A stretch of 64,000 bases of DNA from Erwinia sp. S63 (GCF_016625195.1 NZ_JACVUP010000011.1:62001-126000), one strand, 5' to 3'. Counted from the stretch's first letter, positions 22,256 through 32,089 are shown. Translations and numbers: made by a program. The notes: generated by a model not told the origin, from the letters alone.

Positions 22256-22498
22256 ATGAAAAAATCTGCGGTCTTGCTGAGTGCACTGGTGCTAGCCAGC
22301 CTTTCTCAGGCTCACGCTGCCACCAGCGCGGGCGAAGCGGCGGGTGCACAGGCTTCCACCACCGCCAAAGGCAACTCAGACGCGATTGGCGTGGGTGCGG
22401 TTGGCGCTTTGCTGGGTGTGGCATTAGCGACCATGGGCGGCGGTGACAAAGGCACCAGCAGCACATCGACCACCACTGCGACCACGCCAGGCAAATAA
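22256..22498 (+). CDS. YjbE-like small secreted protein
   Basis: 80 residues beginning MKKSAVLLSALVLASLSQAHA, a clear signal peptide cleaved near residue 21. The mature part has the motif GEAAGAQAS, a hydrophobic glycine-rich stretch (IGVGAVGALLGVALATMGGGD), and a Thr/Ser-rich tail. This matches the plan of E. coli YjbE, first gene of an exopolysaccharide-linked operon. No yjbFGH genes follow here, so it is an orphan copy and its role is unknown. GGAGAGAG precedes the ATG. I judge similarity to YjbE good by pattern, untested by alignment. Confidence 0.8.
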   Translation: MKKSAVLLSALVLASLSQAHAATSAGEAAGAQASTTAKGNSDAIGVGAVGALLGVALATMGGGDKGTSSTSTTTATTPGK

Positions 22499-22564
22499 TC
22501 CGAATGTTTCAGGCGCGGCAAGGCTGCGGCGCTTCCCCCATTTACTGCCAGCCCCTTTCGCCAC

Positions 22565-22614
22565 CGGAGAATAAGTTGCACCCAAGGCTTTTTTACCCAA
22601 GCTATTATTCTCCG
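22565..22614. repeat. Inverted repeat between yjbE-like gene and greB
   Basis: Ten-base arms CGGAGAATAA (22565-22574) and TTATTCTCCG (22605-22614) with a 30-base loop that contains a near direct repeat ACCCAAGGCT / ACCCAAGCT. A short T-run follows at 22618-22622. It lies between convergent genes and may end transcription; the long loop makes this uncertain. Confidence 0.4.
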
Positions 22615-22621
22615 CCTCTTT

Positions 22622-23110
22622 TTACTCTGGGTTTTTCACGTACTCGATGCGGTTAACAAACCAGACTTTCTGTCCTTCGGGCGTATTCACCACCACCTCG
22701 TCATCCACCTCTTTCTTGATCAGCGCGCGAGCCATCGGTGAATCGATGGAGATGTAATCCTTCATCGCATCACCATAGATTTCATCGGGCCCCACAATGC
22801 GAAAACGCTTCGCATCTCCCTGCTCGTTTTCCACCTCAACCCAGGCACCAAAGAACACCTTTCCTTCTTGCTGCGGCGCATAATCGACAATTTTCAGATC
22901 GGCGAGGCACTTGCGCAGATAACGCACGCGGCGGTCAATCTGGCGCAACAGGCGCTTGTTGTAGGTGTAATCGGCGTTTTCTGAACGGTCGCCAAGGCTG
23001 GCCGCCCAGGAGACAATTTTGGTGATTTCCGGACGCTTTTCGTTCCACAAATGGTCGTGCTCAGCACGTAATTTGTTATAGCCTTCGCGGGTAATCAGTT
23101 GGGTTTTCAT
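22622..23110 (-). CDS. greB: Transcription cleavage factor GreB
   Basis: Rescues backtracked RNA polymerase by stimulating transcript cleavage through its coiled-coil tip. The start MKTQLITREGYNKLRAEHD at 23110 gives 162 residues (E. coli 158); the 34 upstream codons in frame are not family-like. The N-terminal coiled coil includes the acidic tip (GDRSENADYTYNKR), followed by the FKBP-like domain with SPMARALIKKEVDDEV. It is transcribed away from tex, whereas in E. coli greB and tex (yhgF) point the same way. Confidence 0.96.
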   Translation of the reverse strand: MKTQLITREGYNKLRAEHDHLWNEKRPEITKIVSWAASLGDRSENADYTYNKRLLRQIDRRVRYLRKCLADLKIVDYAPQQEGKVFFGAWVEVENEQGDAKRFRIVGPDEIYGDAMKDYISIDSPMARALIKKEVDDEVVVNTPEGQKVWFVNRIEYVKNPE

Positions 23111-23311
23111 AACATCGACTCGTGGCAACAAGGTATCTTTACAGCAAAGAGGCCAACAATAAGCGACTGCTTTGCTATCAGCAAGGTGTGTGCAGCGATG
23201 TGCGTGCTGCATTCAGAAAAAGACGGATTCGCCTGTCCCCGGCTGGCAATTTGCCGCCCCAATCCGTATAACTGTCCCCTATTTTCCAACCCTGTGTAAG
23301 CATTGTTAATG

Positions 23312-25645
23312 ATGATGAAAGATTCACTGAGCCAGATTATCGCAAGTGAGCTGAAGGCACGCGCCGACCAGGTTGACGCCGCCGTTCGCTTGCTGGATGA
23401 AGGGAACACCGTGCCGTTTATCGCACGTTATCGTAAGGAAGTGACCGGTGGGCTGGATGATACCCAGTTACGTCAGTTGGAGAGCCGTCTTGGCTACCTG
23501 CGTGAGCTGGAAGATCGCCGCCAGTCGATTCTGAAATCCATCGACGAGCAGGGTAAACTCACTCCTGAACTCGCCACGGCCATCAATGGCACGCTAAATA
23601 AAACCGAGCTGGAAGACCTTTATCTGCCGTACAAGCAGAAACGTCGCACGCGCGGGCAAATCGCTATCGAAGCAGGCCTTGAGCCGCTGGCTGAGACGCT
23701 GTGGAGCGATCCTTCACAAGAGCCAGAGTCATTAGCTGCAGGCTATGTTGATGCGGATAAAGGCGTGGCCGATGTGCGCGCAGCGCTGGACGGCGCGCGC
23801 TATATCCTGATGGAGCGCTTTGCCGAAGACGCCACGCTGCTGGCAAAAGTGCGTGATTATCTGTGGAAGAACGCGCATCTGGTGGCCCGCGTGGTGGAAG
23901 GTAAAGAGGAAGAAGGCGCGAAATTCCGCGACTACTTCGATCATCACGAAGCCCTCAGTACCGTTCCTTCCCACCGCGCCCTGGCGATGTTCCGTGGTCG
24001 CAACGAAGGTGTGCTGCAACTCTCTCTAAACGCCGATCCTCAATTTGAAGAAGCTCCGCGAGAAAGCCACGGTGAAACGCTGATCGCCGATCACCTGCAA
24101 TTGCGTCTGAACAATGCTCCGGCGGACAGCTGGCGTAAAGCAGTGGTGAGCTGGACCTGGCGCATCAAAGTGCTGCTGCATCTCGAAACCGAACTGATGG
24201 GCACCATCCGTGAACGCGCTGAAGATGAAGCGATCAATGTCTTTGCCCGCAACCTCAACGATCTGCTGATGGCAGCACCGGCAGGTATGCGCGCCACCAT
24301 GGGCCTCGATCCGGGCCTGCGCACCGGCGTAAAAGTCGCAGTGGTGGATGCCACCGGCAAACTGGTGGCGTACGACACCATCTATCCGCACACCGGTCAG
24401 GCGGCGAAAGCTGCATCCACTGTGGCGGCACTGTGCATCAAACATCAGGTTGAGTTGGTGGCGATCGGTAACGGCACCGCTTCACGTGAAACCGAGCGTT
24501 TCTTCCTCGACGTGCAGAAGCAGTTCCCGCAGATCAACGCGCAGAAAGTGATTGTCAGCGAGGCCGGCGCATCGGTCTATTCCGCATCGGAACTGGCCGC
24601 GCTGGAATTCCCGGATCTGGATGTTTCCATTCGTGGCGCGGTCTCCATTGCGCGTCGCTTGCAGGATCCGCTGGCCGAGCTGGTGAAAATCGATCCGAAA
24701 TCCATCGGTGTCGGCCAGTATCAGCACGATGTCAGCCAAAGCCAGCTGGCGAAGAAGCTGGATGCGGTGGTCGAGGACTGTGTAAACGCCGTCGGCGTGG
24801 ATCTGAATACTGCTTCGGTAGCCTTACTGACGCGTGTCGCAGGCTTAACCCGTATGATGGCGCAGAACATTGTCACCTGGCGCGACGAGAACGGCCGCTT
24901 CCAGAATCGCCAGCAACTGTTGAAAGTCAGCCGTCTTGGGCCGAAAGCCTATGAGCAGTGCGCCGGCTTCCTGCGCATCAACCACGGCGATAACCCGCTG
25001 GATGCCTCCACCGTGCACCCGGAAGCTTACCCGCTGGTTGAGCGAATCCTGGCCGCCACCGAACAGGCGCTGAATGAGTTGATGGGCAATCCAGGTGGAT
25101 TACGCGATCTCAACGCGCGCGACTTCACCGACGAGCGTTTCGGTCTGCCAACCGTCACCGACATCATTAAAGAGCTGGAGAAACCGGGCCGCGATCCGCG
25201 TCCGGAATTCAAAACCGCGCAGTTTGCCGAAGGCGTGGAAACGCTGAACGATCTGCTGCCGGGTATGATTCTGGAAGGTGCAGTGACCAACGTCACCAAC
25301 TTTGGTGCCTTTGTCGATATCGGCGTGCATCAGGATGGTCTGGTTCACATCTCTTCACTCTCTGACAAATTCGTCGAAGATCCGCATCAGGTGGTGAAAG
25401 CGGGCGATATCGTCAAAGTGAAGGTGATGGAAGTGGATATGCAGCGTAAACGCATCGCCCTCACCATGCGTCTGGATGAGCAGCCTGGTGAAAGCAACGC
25501 GCGCGGCGGTAATAACCGCAGCAGCGGCAAAGAGAATGCACGTCCTGCGGCTAATAACAAAGCACGCGGCAAACCGGCTAGTTCGCCTGCTGGTAACAGC
25601 GCCATGGGTGATGCACTGGCCGCCGCATTCGGTAAAAAACGTTAA
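23312..25645 (+). CDS. tex: Transcription accessory protein Tex (YhgF)
   Basis: RNA-binding protein of the Tex family, linked to transcription fitness and stress. The start is chosen at ATG 23312 ([14 protein letters not shown]) to match E. coli MMNDSF; ATGs at 23309 and 23315 are equally possible, and no strong ribosome site decides. It has 777 residues. N-terminal helical region with [16 protein letters not shown]; YqgF-like RNase H fold near 325-450 ([16 protein letters not shown]); helix-hairpin-helix region near 495-560; S1 domain near 645-715 ([19 protein letters not shown]). The tail is low-complexity, rich in Asn, Gly and Ala. Confidence 0.95.
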   Translation: MMKDSLSQIIASELKARADQVDAAVRLLDEGNTVPFIARYRKEVTGGLDDTQLRQLESRLGYLRELEDRRQSILKSIDEQGKLTPELATAINGTLNKTELEDLYLPYKQKRRTRGQIAIEAGLEPLAETLWSDPSQEPESLAAGYVDADKGVADVRAALDGARYILMERFAEDATLLAKVRDYLWKNAHLVARVVEGKEEEGAKFRDYFDHHEALSTVPSHRALAMFRGRNEGVLQLSLNADPQFEEAPRESHGETLIADHLQLRLNNAPADSWRKAVVSWTWRIKVLLHLETELMGTIRERAEDEAINVFARNLNDLLMAAPAGMRATMGLDPGLRTGVKVAVVDATGKLVAYDTIYPHTGQAAKAASTVAALCIKHQVELVAIGNGTASRETERFFLDVQKQFPQINAQKVIVSEAGASVYSASELAALEFPDLDVSIRGAVSIARRLQDPLAELVKIDPKSIGVGQYQHDVSQSQLAKKLDAVVEDCVNAVGVDLNTASVALLTRVAGLTRMMAQNIVTWRDENGRFQNRQQLLKVSRLGPKAYEQCAGFLRINHGDNPLDASTVHPEAYPLVERILAATEQALNELMGNPGGLRDLNARDFTDERFGLPTVTDIIKELEKPGRDPRPEFKTAQFAEGVETLNDLLPGMILEGAVTNVTNFGAFVDIGVHQDGLVHISSLSDKFVEDPHQVVKAGDIVKVKVMEVDMQRKRIALTMRLDEQPGESNARGGNNRSSGKENARPAANNKARGKPASSPAGNSAMGDALAAAFGKKR

Positions 25646-25773
25646 ATTCCTGCCCTAAATCACGCGCGGGGGCGATCTTGCTTCCGTGCGTTTAAAGTTG
25701 AAAAATCCCTTCCCGCGTCTACGCTGAAAAAATCCGTGTGAAAAAATGACCTTCCGCGTGGCCCAACGATCTG

Positions 25774-27462
25774 ATGGACATAATCAACGCCCTACTTGAT
25801 GAGATTTATGCAGGCCGCTTCCCCGTCGCCGCACGTGAGCGTCTGCTTTCCCACATTCGTGCAGCGCGTGATACCGCTAAACTGCCACGCAAAGCCCACT
25901 GGGATGAAAAGGATGTGGTGCTGATCAGCTATGCCGATCAGTTCCGTGAACCCGATCAGCCCACGCTCGCCAGCTTCTCGCACTTTTATCAGCAGCATCT
26001 GCAATCTACTTTCAGCCTGGTGCATCTGCTGCCATTCTTCCCCTACTCTTCCGACGATGGCTTCTCCGTGATTGATTATCACCAGGTGAATCCCCTTTGT
26101 GGCGAGTGGCAGCATATTGCGGCGCTGCACAGTGAAACCCGGTTGATGTTCGATTTTGTCTGCAACCATATGTCGGCGCATAGCCAATGGTTTCGCCACT
26201 TTTTGGCGCAGGATCCCGGCTGGGATGACTTCTTTATCAGTATGCCGCCGGCCACCGATCTTAGCGCCGTGACGCGTCCTCGTACCTCACCGCTGCTCAC
26301 GCCCTTTGAGATGGCCGATGGCGAGACGCGCTTTATCTGGACCACCTTCAGCGCCGATCAAATCGACCTTAACTTTGCCAATCCTGAAGTGCTGATTCGC
26401 ATGGTCGGCGTATTGCTGGATTATCTGAACAAGGGCGCAGATTACGTTCGTCTCGATGCGGTGGGATATATGTGGAAGACGCCGGGTACGAATTGCATTC
26501 ACCTGCCGAAAACCCACCAGCTGGTGAAGCTGTTCCGCGCCATCGCTAACGAAGTGGCACCGGGTACGGTGATCGTCACCGAAACCAACGTGCCGCATAA
26601 AGACAACATCAGCTATTTTGGTAACGGGCGCGACGAAGCGCAGATGGTGTATCAGTTTTCACTCCCGCCGCTGGTACTGCATGCCATTCATTCGGGTTCC
26701 GCGCGCGCACTGCGTCAATGGGCCAGCACGCTAGGCACCGGTAACGGCACCACCACTTTCTTCAATTTCCTCGCCTCGCACGATGGCATTGGCCTCAATC
26801 CTGCGCGCGGTATTCTGTCAGAAGTGGAGATCGTGGCGCTGGTGCGAGATCTGGCGCTGGAAGGGGCGCTGGTGTCTTACAAAAACAATCCCGATGGCAC
26901 CACCAGTCCCTATGAAATTAACGTCACCTATTTCGATGCACTCAACCAACAACATGATGACGATGACACGCGTCTGCGCCGATTCCTGCTGGCACACGCC
27001 ATTCTGCTCGCCTTTCCAGGCGTGCCAGCGATCTATATCCAAAGCATTTTAGGCTCTCGCAACGATAACGAGGGCGTACGCGCGGCAGGGCACAATCGCG
27101 CCATCAATCGTCAGAAATACAGTTTGCGTGAAATGGAGCAGTGGATTAGCGGCGATGATCCATTGCGCCAACAGGTGTATGAACGACTCAGCGCGTTGAT
27201 CCAGCTGCGCACCCGCCAGAGCGCGTTCCATCCGGATAATGCGATGACGCTGCTGGAGAGTGAAAATACCCTGCTGATGTTGCGGCGACATGCGCCAGGC
27301 AGTGATGACGGGCTCTTGTGCGTGTTTAATCTCAGCAGCCGGGAAGTGACCACGCATCTGCCGCAGGCGCGACATTTTCAGGATGTGATCAGTGGCGAGA
27401 AAATCGATGGCAGCCAGCCAATGACGCTGGCTGCGTGGCAATTTATGTGGTTGCGTGGCTGA
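25774..27462 (+). CDS. GH13 sucrose-phosphorylase-like glycoside phosphorylase
   Basis: 562 residues of the GH13 subfamily 18 type (sucrose phosphorylase, sucrose 6-phosphate phosphorylase, glucosylglycerate phosphorylase). The length is close to E. coli YcjM (559), a glucosylglycerate phosphorylase, and longer than bifidobacterial sucrose phosphorylase (504), so that activity is the best guess. Catalytic residues are in place: nucleophile Asp228 (VRLDAVGYMWKT), acid/base Glu270 (IVTETNVPH) and Asp337 (ASHDGIG). It stands alone: no sugar ABC transporter, kinase or regulator adjoins it, unlike the ycj cluster. Substrate is not proven by sequence. Confidence 0.85.
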   Translation: MDIINALLDEIYAGRFPVAARERLLSHIRAARDTAKLPRKAHWDEKDVVLISYADQFREPDQPTLASFSHFYQQHLQSTFSLVHLLPFFPYSSDDGFSVIDYHQVNPLCGEWQHIAALHSETRLMFDFVCNHMSAHSQWFRHFLAQDPGWDDFFISMPPATDLSAVTRPRTSPLLTPFEMADGETRFIWTTFSADQIDLNFANPEVLIRMVGVLLDYLNKGADYVRLDAVGYMWKTPGTNCIHLPKTHQLVKLFRAIANEVAPGTVIVTETNVPHKDNISYFGNGRDEAQMVYQFSLPPLVLHAIHSGSARALRQWASTLGTGNGTTTFFNFLASHDGIGLNPARGILSEVEIVALVRDLALEGALVSYKNNPDGTTSPYEINVTYFDALNQQHDDDDTRLRRFLLAHAILLAFPGVPAIYIQSILGSRNDNEGVRAAGHNRAINRQKYSLREMEQWISGDDPLRQQVYERLSALIQLRTRQSAFHPDNAMTLLESENTLLMLRRHAPGSDDGLLCVFNLSSREVTTHLPQARHFQDVISGEKIDGSQPMTLAAWQFMWLRG

Positions 27463-27732
27463 TTATTTGTAAACATCCGCCGTGGCGCTGAACTTGCCAT
27501 GTTCGCGGCCCGCAATCACCAGAAAGTATTTGCCGCCTTTCTCATCGGCCGCTTTGGAGAGTTCGCGCTTTGCATCCATCGGTGAGGTGGTCTCCGCCGT
27601 GGTGGTCACCGTACCGATTTTCTCCAGATTCATTTTCTGCACTTCTTCTTTAGTCACTTCCTTTGCGGCGAACGCTGAAAACGACACCGCACTCATCACC
27701 AGAGAAGCCACAGCCCATTTCATCATCTTCAT
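27463..27732 (-). CDS. DUF1471 (YdgH/BhsA/McbA-like) periplasmic protein
   Basis: Small secreted stress-type protein. The start MKMMKWAVASLVMSAVSF at 27732 has GAGG 8 bases upstream. It has 89 residues: signal peptide about 1-22 (ends SAFA), then one DUF1471 domain with the family features EKIGTVTTTAET, SPMDAKRELSKAADEKGGKYFLVIAG and the C-terminal GKFSATADVYK. Members such as YhcN and BhsA respond to acid, peroxide or copper and affect biofilm; which of these applies is unknown. The stop abuts the stop of the convergent GH13 gene with no bases between. Confidence 0.9.
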   Translation of the reverse strand: MKMMKWAVASLVMSAVSFSAFAAKEVTKEEVQKMNLEKIGTVTTTAETTSPMDAKRELSKAADEKGGKYFLVIAGREHGKFSATADVYK

Positions 27733-27882
27733 AGCATTACCCTCATCCATTTTTTGCATTATTGGGATGTCAGCGGCCGCGAAGCACAACAGGCGAGATA
27801 GCAAAAGAACACACCGCGAAGCAGCTCAGCTCACGTCAAAAGTATTACCGCTGGTGAAAGAATTTCCACTGCCGCAACAGAT

Positions 27883-28659
27883 TTAACGGGTAACCGCTTG
27901 GATGAACTCGATAATATGCTGGCAAAATATGTCAGGATGCGAGACAAATGGCGCATGCGCCGCTTTTTCCATCACAATTGAAGGTGAACGCGGTAACGCT
28001 TCATCCAACTGCTTTGCAATTCGACGTGGTACTAATCCATCCAGCGATCCATACAAACGCATCAAGGGCATTGCCAACTGCGGCAGCTGCGCGCGCAGAT
28101 CCACTTCGCGCAATATCTCCAGTCCACCTTCCAGCACTGCGACCGAAGGCATCGGCTGCGACAGCACCACCTCTTTTAACTGGCGTGCATCCTGGCGCGC
28201 GTTTTCCGTACCCATGGTTTGCAAGGCAAGAAAACGTTCTACGGTGCGCTGGAAATCATTGCTCAACTGCTGCTGGAAGCTCTCCAGCGTCTCAGGCTTG
28301 ATGCCTGGCCATTCTTGATGTGCGGTAAAACAGGGCGACGATGCCACGCTAATCAGCGCGGTGACACGTTCAGGCTGCGTCAGCGCAATCTGGCTGGCAA
28401 CCAGTCCACCCAGCGACCACCCAAGCAGTACAGCACGCTCAGGAAGTTGCGGCAGCAGCTGTTGGGCCATGTCGGCTAAGGTCAGTGCGCCAAAACCCTG
28501 GCTGCGGCCAAAGCCGGGCAAATCCACCAGGTGCAGACGAAAATGCGGGCTGAGTCGCGGAACAATGTTCTGCCACACTTCGGCGTTCAAGCCCCAGCCG
28601 TGCAGCAGCACAAGATCGCGATCGCCCGTGCCTGTGGTGTGCCAGTAAAGCGAACTCAT
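27883..28659 (-). CDS. bioH: Pimeloyl-ACP methyl ester esterase BioH
   Basis: Cleaves the methyl ester of pimeloyl-ACP, ending the pimelate stage of biotin synthesis. It is an alpha/beta hydrolase of 258 residues (E. coli 256). The oxyanion region [12 protein letters not shown], nucleophile elbow GWSLGG (Ser near 82), the Asp region [11 protein letters not shown] and the catalytic His in [11 protein letters not shown] are intact. It is divergent from gntX with a 35-base gap, as in E. coli. Confidence 0.96.
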   Translation of the reverse strand: MSSLYWHTTGTGDRDLVLLHGWGLNAEVWQNIVPRLSPHFRLHLVDLPGFGRSQGFGALTLADMAQQLLPQLPERAVLLGWSLGGLVASQIALTQPERVTALISVASSPCFTAHQEWPGIKPETLESFQQQLSNDFQRTVERFLALQTMGTENARQDARQLKEVVLSQPMPSVAVLEGGLEILREVDLRAQLPQLAMPLMRLYGSLDGLVPRRIAKQLDEALPRSPSIVMEKAAHAPFVSHPDIFCQHIIEFIQAVTR

Positions 28660-28694
28660 CGGTTACACTCCCGAAAAGTGAAAAAGAGGCCGCT

Positions 28695-29372
28695 ATGCTA
28701 TCAATCCCTGCCCTGTGTTGGCTATGCCGCCTGCCATTACAAATTGCCAGACATGGGCTGTGTAGCCGCTGTGCGCAGCAAATCCCTGCGCTGCCCGCGA
28801 TCTGCCCCTGCTGTGCACTGCCGGCCAGCGGAACCGGATTGTGCGGGCGCTGTCTGCATCGTCCGCCGCCGTGGCACAGCCTGACCTGCGTCAGCGATTA
28901 CCTGCCGCCGCTGAGTGATTGGGTCATCCAGCTAAAATTTTCTCGGGCGACCGCACTCAGAGTAATGCTTGCGCGGCTACTTTTGTTAAAATTGTTAAAT
29001 AGTCGCCGCGAAAACCTGTTGCCGCGCATCGATCTGGTATTAAGCGTGCCGTTACATCGGCGTCGTGCCTGGCAGCGTGGCTATAATCAGGCTGAGCTGC
29101 TGGCAAAACCGCTGGCACGCTGGTTAGGTTGTGAATATCGGGCAGGCGTGCGCCGCAGACGACGAGGATTGGTCCAGCACGTGTTGCGGGCATCAGCGCG
29201 GAAAAAGAATCTGCGCGGGGCCTTTTCCCTTGAAATCCCGGTGTGCGGACGCCATATCCTGCTCATCGACGATGTGGTCACCACCGGAAGCACGGTGGCA
29301 GAAATCAGCCGCATTTTGCTGGCGCAAGGCGCGGCCAGCGTGCATATTGGCTGCCTGTGCCGTACCTTGTAG
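28695..29372 (+). CDS. gntX: GntX/ComF family phosphoribosyltransferase-like protein
   Basis: ComF-type protein with an N-terminal pair of CxxC zinc-binding elements (CWLCRLPL, CSRC, CPCC, CGRC) and a C-terminal PRTase fold with the PRPP loop LLIDDVVTTGSTVAE. It has 225 residues, of usual length. In naturally competent bacteria ComF aids DNA uptake; in E. coli GntX (YhgH) affects use of DNA as nutrient. Notably the hof genes are in the same window, although 19 kb away. It lies between bioH and nfuA as in E. coli. Confidence 0.93.
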   Translation: MLSIPALCWLCRLPLQIARHGLCSRCAQQIPALPAICPCCALPASGTGLCGRCLHRPPPWHSLTCVSDYLPPLSDWVIQLKFSRATALRVMLARLLLLKLLNSRRENLLPRIDLVLSVPLHRRRAWQRGYNQAELLAKPLARWLGCEYRAGVRRRRRGLVQHVLRASARKKNLRGAFSLEIPVCGRHILLIDDVVTTGSTVAEISRILLAQGAASVHIGCLCRTL

Positions 29373-29393
29373 TGCATCGGCGTTGGGCGTATT

Positions 29394-29418
29394 ATAACCA
29401 AGTAATTTAGTCAACTAT
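29394..29418 (+). promoter_or_regulatory. IscR type 1 site upstream of nfuA
   Basis: The 25-base segment matches the published type 1 IscR consensus (two half sites around ACT-N4-AGT) at 22 of 25 positions by my hand alignment, mismatching at positions 4, 7 and 9. The right half AGTCAACTAT is perfect. It ends 12 bases before the nfuA ATG and overlaps a TATTATAA-like -10 region (29390-29397). In E. coli nfuA (yhgI) is a known IscR target. Confidence 0.75.
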
Positions 29419-29430
29419 TGAGCAATCGCC

Positions 29431-30006
29431 ATGATCGTTATTACTGATGCTGCGCAAGAGCACTTCTCAAAATTGCTGTCAAAACAAGAAGATGGCACAC
29501 AAATTCGCGTATTCGTCATTAATCCGGGTACGCCAACCGCTGAATGCGGTGTTTCTTACTGCCCACCCGATGCAGTAGAAGCCACTGATACTGAAATGAA
29601 GTTCGAAAAGCTCTCCGCTTATGTGGATGAGCTGAGCGCGCCTTATCTGGAAGATGCTGAGATTGATTTTGTCACCGATAACCTCGGTTCTCAGCTGACG
29701 CTGAAAGCGCCAAACGCCAAGATGCGTAAAGTTTCTGACGAAGCGCCAATGGTTGAGCGCGTGGAATATCTGCTGCAGGCGCAGATCAACCCACAGCTGG
29801 CTGGTCACGGTGGTCGCGTGTCGCTGATGGAAATTACCGATGACGGCATCGCCATTCTGCAGTTCGGCGGCGGCTGTAACGGCTGTTCAATGATCGATGT
29901 CACGTTGAAAGATGGCATCGAGAAAGAGCTGCTGGCGGCCTTCCCTGAGCTGAAAGGTGTGCGTGACCTCACTGAACACCAGCGCGGCGAGCACTCTTAC
30001 TACTGA
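29431..30006 (+). CDS. nfuA: Fe-S biogenesis protein NfuA
   Basis: Carrier that delivers [4Fe-4S] clusters to client enzymes under stress or low iron. It has 191 residues, the same as E. coli. The N-terminal domain is degenerate A-type ([15 protein letters not shown]), lacking the full set of A-type cysteines. The C-terminal Nfu domain carries the cluster-binding CNGCSMID near residues 149-152. A predicted IscR site overlaps its promoter, fitting control by cluster status. Confidence 0.97.
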   Translation: MIVITDAAQEHFSKLLSKQEDGTQIRVFVINPGTPTAECGVSYCPPDAVEATDTEMKFEKLSAYVDELSAPYLEDAEIDFVTDNLGSQLTLKAPNAKMRKVSDEAPMVERVEYLLQAQINPQLAGHGGRVSLMEITDDGIAILQFGGGCNGCSMIDVTLKDGIEKELLAAFPELKGVRDLTEHQRGEHSYY

Positions 30007-30013
30007 TCTTCTT

Positions 30014-30045
30014 GCGGCAGCATAACCATGCTGCCGCAGCTTTCT
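30014..30045. terminator. Bidirectional hairpin nfuA/malQ
   Basis: Perfect 10-base stem GCGGCAGCAT-AACC-ATGCTGCCGC at 30014-30037, followed by AGCTTTCT. It sits in the 37-base gap between convergent nfuA and malQ, so it probably serves both. Confidence 0.75.
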
Positions 30046-32089
30046 ATCTCGCTTTACGCCCGTCATCCACCGCTTTCAGCACCTGCTTCACGGCTTTATC
30101 GGCAAACATCGCTTCCAGCGTGACACACAACTTGCGCCGCCAGTTGGGGTACTCATCCACTGTGCCAGGCACGTTCACCGGCATCGTCATGCCGAGCCAA
30201 TCTTCCGGCTGCAATCCCAGTAACGCACTTTCCGTTTGGGCCAGAAAACGGTGCATCGCCACATTCAGCGCCGGCGTCAGCGGTTGTTTCTGTACGGGCT
30301 GACGGCTGCGTGCCGGCATGGCCCCCGCCTGATGTAAAGCATCCAGCAATGCCTGCTTTTGCGCGGTGCGCTGCTGTTGCAGGGAATGCAGTACGCTATC
30401 GCGGTACATGCCGAGCTTTTCACCCAATGCCAAATCTTCCGCCTGCCAGAATCCACTTAGCGTGGGCAAATCATGGGTACTGGCGCTGGCAATTGACTGA
30501 CGTGGATAAGCCGCAGGCAGGCGGTAGCGGCCATCGCGCTCCTGCTCGAAGAACAGCACTTTCCAGGAGAAAATGCCGTGGCTGCGCATCATACGGACAA
30601 TGACCGGCGGCACAATGCCCAGATCCTCACCGATCACCATGCAGCGATGGCGCTGACTTTCCAGCGCCAGAATCGCCATCAAATCCTCCACCGGATACGA
30701 AACGTAAGCGCCTTTATCCGCTGTCTCGCCGTACGGAATCCACCACAGCCGCAATATCGCCATCACGTGATCGATCCGCAACGCGCCGCAATTGCGCATA
30801 TTGGCGCGCAGTAAATCGATAAAAGGCTGATAGCCACGCGCGCGCATCTCATGGGGATCAAGCGGGGGCAACGCCCAGTTTTGCCCCAGCGGGCCCAGGC
30901 GATCCGGCGGTGCACCCACCGAAGCCCCCAGCTTATACAGCTGCGGGTCCTGCCAGGTTTCTGCGCTGTGCTGCGCCACACCGACCGCCAAATCACGGTA
31001 CAATCCCACCGTCATGCCGAGCTGCTGGCTACGCTGCCAGCAGGCAGCAAATTGCTGTTGCGCCAGCCACTGCAGCCAGCTCCAAAACTGAATTTCGTCC
31101 TCATGTGCAGCACACCACTGCTGAACTTCTGGCTGATGGGCATTGCGCCAGGTTTCCGGCCACGATGCCCAACCCCACTCTTTCTCCTGCTGAGAGCTGC
31201 GTTCAGCAAGAATGCCGTCAAAAGCCGCCTGATAACGCAGATGATCGCCGCCCTCGGCCACAAATTGCTGGAACGCCGACTCAGGCTGCCAGGCTTTCCA
31301 GGCCAGGCGCAGCGCGGTGATTTTCAACTCGGCTACCGCTCGATAGTCGACATAGTCAGTGGCGCGCGCGGCTTGCACAGCCTTGCGCGTTTTGGCGAGT
31401 TTCCACCAGCGCTGTGCTTCAGCGCTTTGAGCGAATGCCGCCACCTGATTAACGTCGATATACAGCATATTCAGCCAGCGACGCGAGGTGGGGCTATAAG
31501 GACTAGCGTGCTCAGGCTGCGCCGGATAGAGCGCATGCAGTGGATTCAGGCCGACAAAATCGCCTCCGTGAGCGGCGATCTGCTCCAGCATCTGCGTAAG
31601 ATCGCCGAAATCACCGATCCCCCAATTGCCCTCAGATCGCAGCGTATAAAGCTGTACCAGCGCGCCCCAGCGTTTATCTCCCTGCGTCAGCGGTGCAGAT
31701 AAATAGCAGCGGCGCGGCGCGATAATGATGCGCGAGTGCCACTGCTGACGTCCTTGCCGTAGGGTCAAACGGTGATAACCCTGCGGCAGACGCGGTGGCA
31801 ATGTGAAGGTATCGCCTGCCTGAAGCGTGCCGCTGTAAGTTTTGCCCCGTTCGGTCTCAAGCTGCCAGCTAAACTCGCCTTTGCCCTGCGGGCAGCATTG
31901 GCGCGGACGTCGCGGAGTGAAAACCTGCACCGGCGGCAACGGTGGCGCTTTACCCTGCGGCGTATTCATCACCGCCAGCAGTGCACGTTTGGTGTCGTCG
32001 TGAATGCGCACCTGCTCGCCGTTCGCATTGGTAAAATCTACCGCAATGCCCGCGTCCTGCGCGGCCTGATCCAGTTTGCTGAGCGTCAT
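30044..32089 (-). CDS. malQ: 4-alpha-glucanotransferase (amylomaltase)
   Basis: Transfers glucan chains between maltodextrins and releases glucose; GH77. The start MTLSKLDQAAQDAGIAVDF at 32089 has AAGGAG upstream; 35 further in-frame codons have no similarity. It has 681 residues (E. coli 694). Catalytic elements: nucleophile in ALRIDHVMAILR (Asp about 440), acid/base Glu in VIGEDLG, and THDLPTLSGFW. It follows malP by 155 bases as one maltodextrin operon. Confidence 0.96.
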   Translation of the reverse strand: MTLSKLDQAAQDAGIAVDFTNANGEQVRIHDDTKRALLAVMNTPQGKAPPLPPVQVFTPRRPRQCCPQGKGEFSWQLETERGKTYSGTLQAGDTFTLPPRLPQGYHRLTLRQGRQQWHSRIIIAPRRCYLSAPLTQGDKRWGALVQLYTLRSEGNWGIGDFGDLTQMLEQIAAHGGDFVGLNPLHALYPAQPEHASPYSPTSRRWLNMLYIDVNQVAAFAQSAEAQRWWKLAKTRKAVQAARATDYVDYRAVAELKITALRLAWKAWQPESAFQQFVAEGGDHLRYQAAFDGILAERSSQQEKEWGWASWPETWRNAHQPEVQQWCAAHEDEIQFWSWLQWLAQQQFAACWQRSQQLGMTVGLYRDLAVGVAQHSAETWQDPQLYKLGASVGAPPDRLGPLGQNWALPPLDPHEMRARGYQPFIDLLRANMRNCGALRIDHVMAILRLWWIPYGETADKGAYVSYPVEDLMAILALESQRHRCMVIGEDLGIVPPVIVRMMRSHGIFSWKVLFFEQERDGRYRLPAAYPRQSIASASTHDLPTLSGFWQAEDLALGEKLGMYRDSVLHSLQQQRTAQKQALLDALHQAGAMPARSRQPVQKQPLTPALNVAMHRFLAQTESALLGLQPEDWLGMTMPVNVPGTVDEYPNWRRKLCVTLEAMFADKAVKQVLKAVDDGRKAR

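Noticed and set aside
22565..22614. Possible riboswitch or BIME-like repeat
   Set aside because: Only one long-loop inverted repeat is seen, with no further copies in the window; listed as a low-confidence repeat.
30851..31702. Open frame opposite malQ (283 codons)
   Set aside because: Shadow of malQ with no recognisable domain and no initiation signals.
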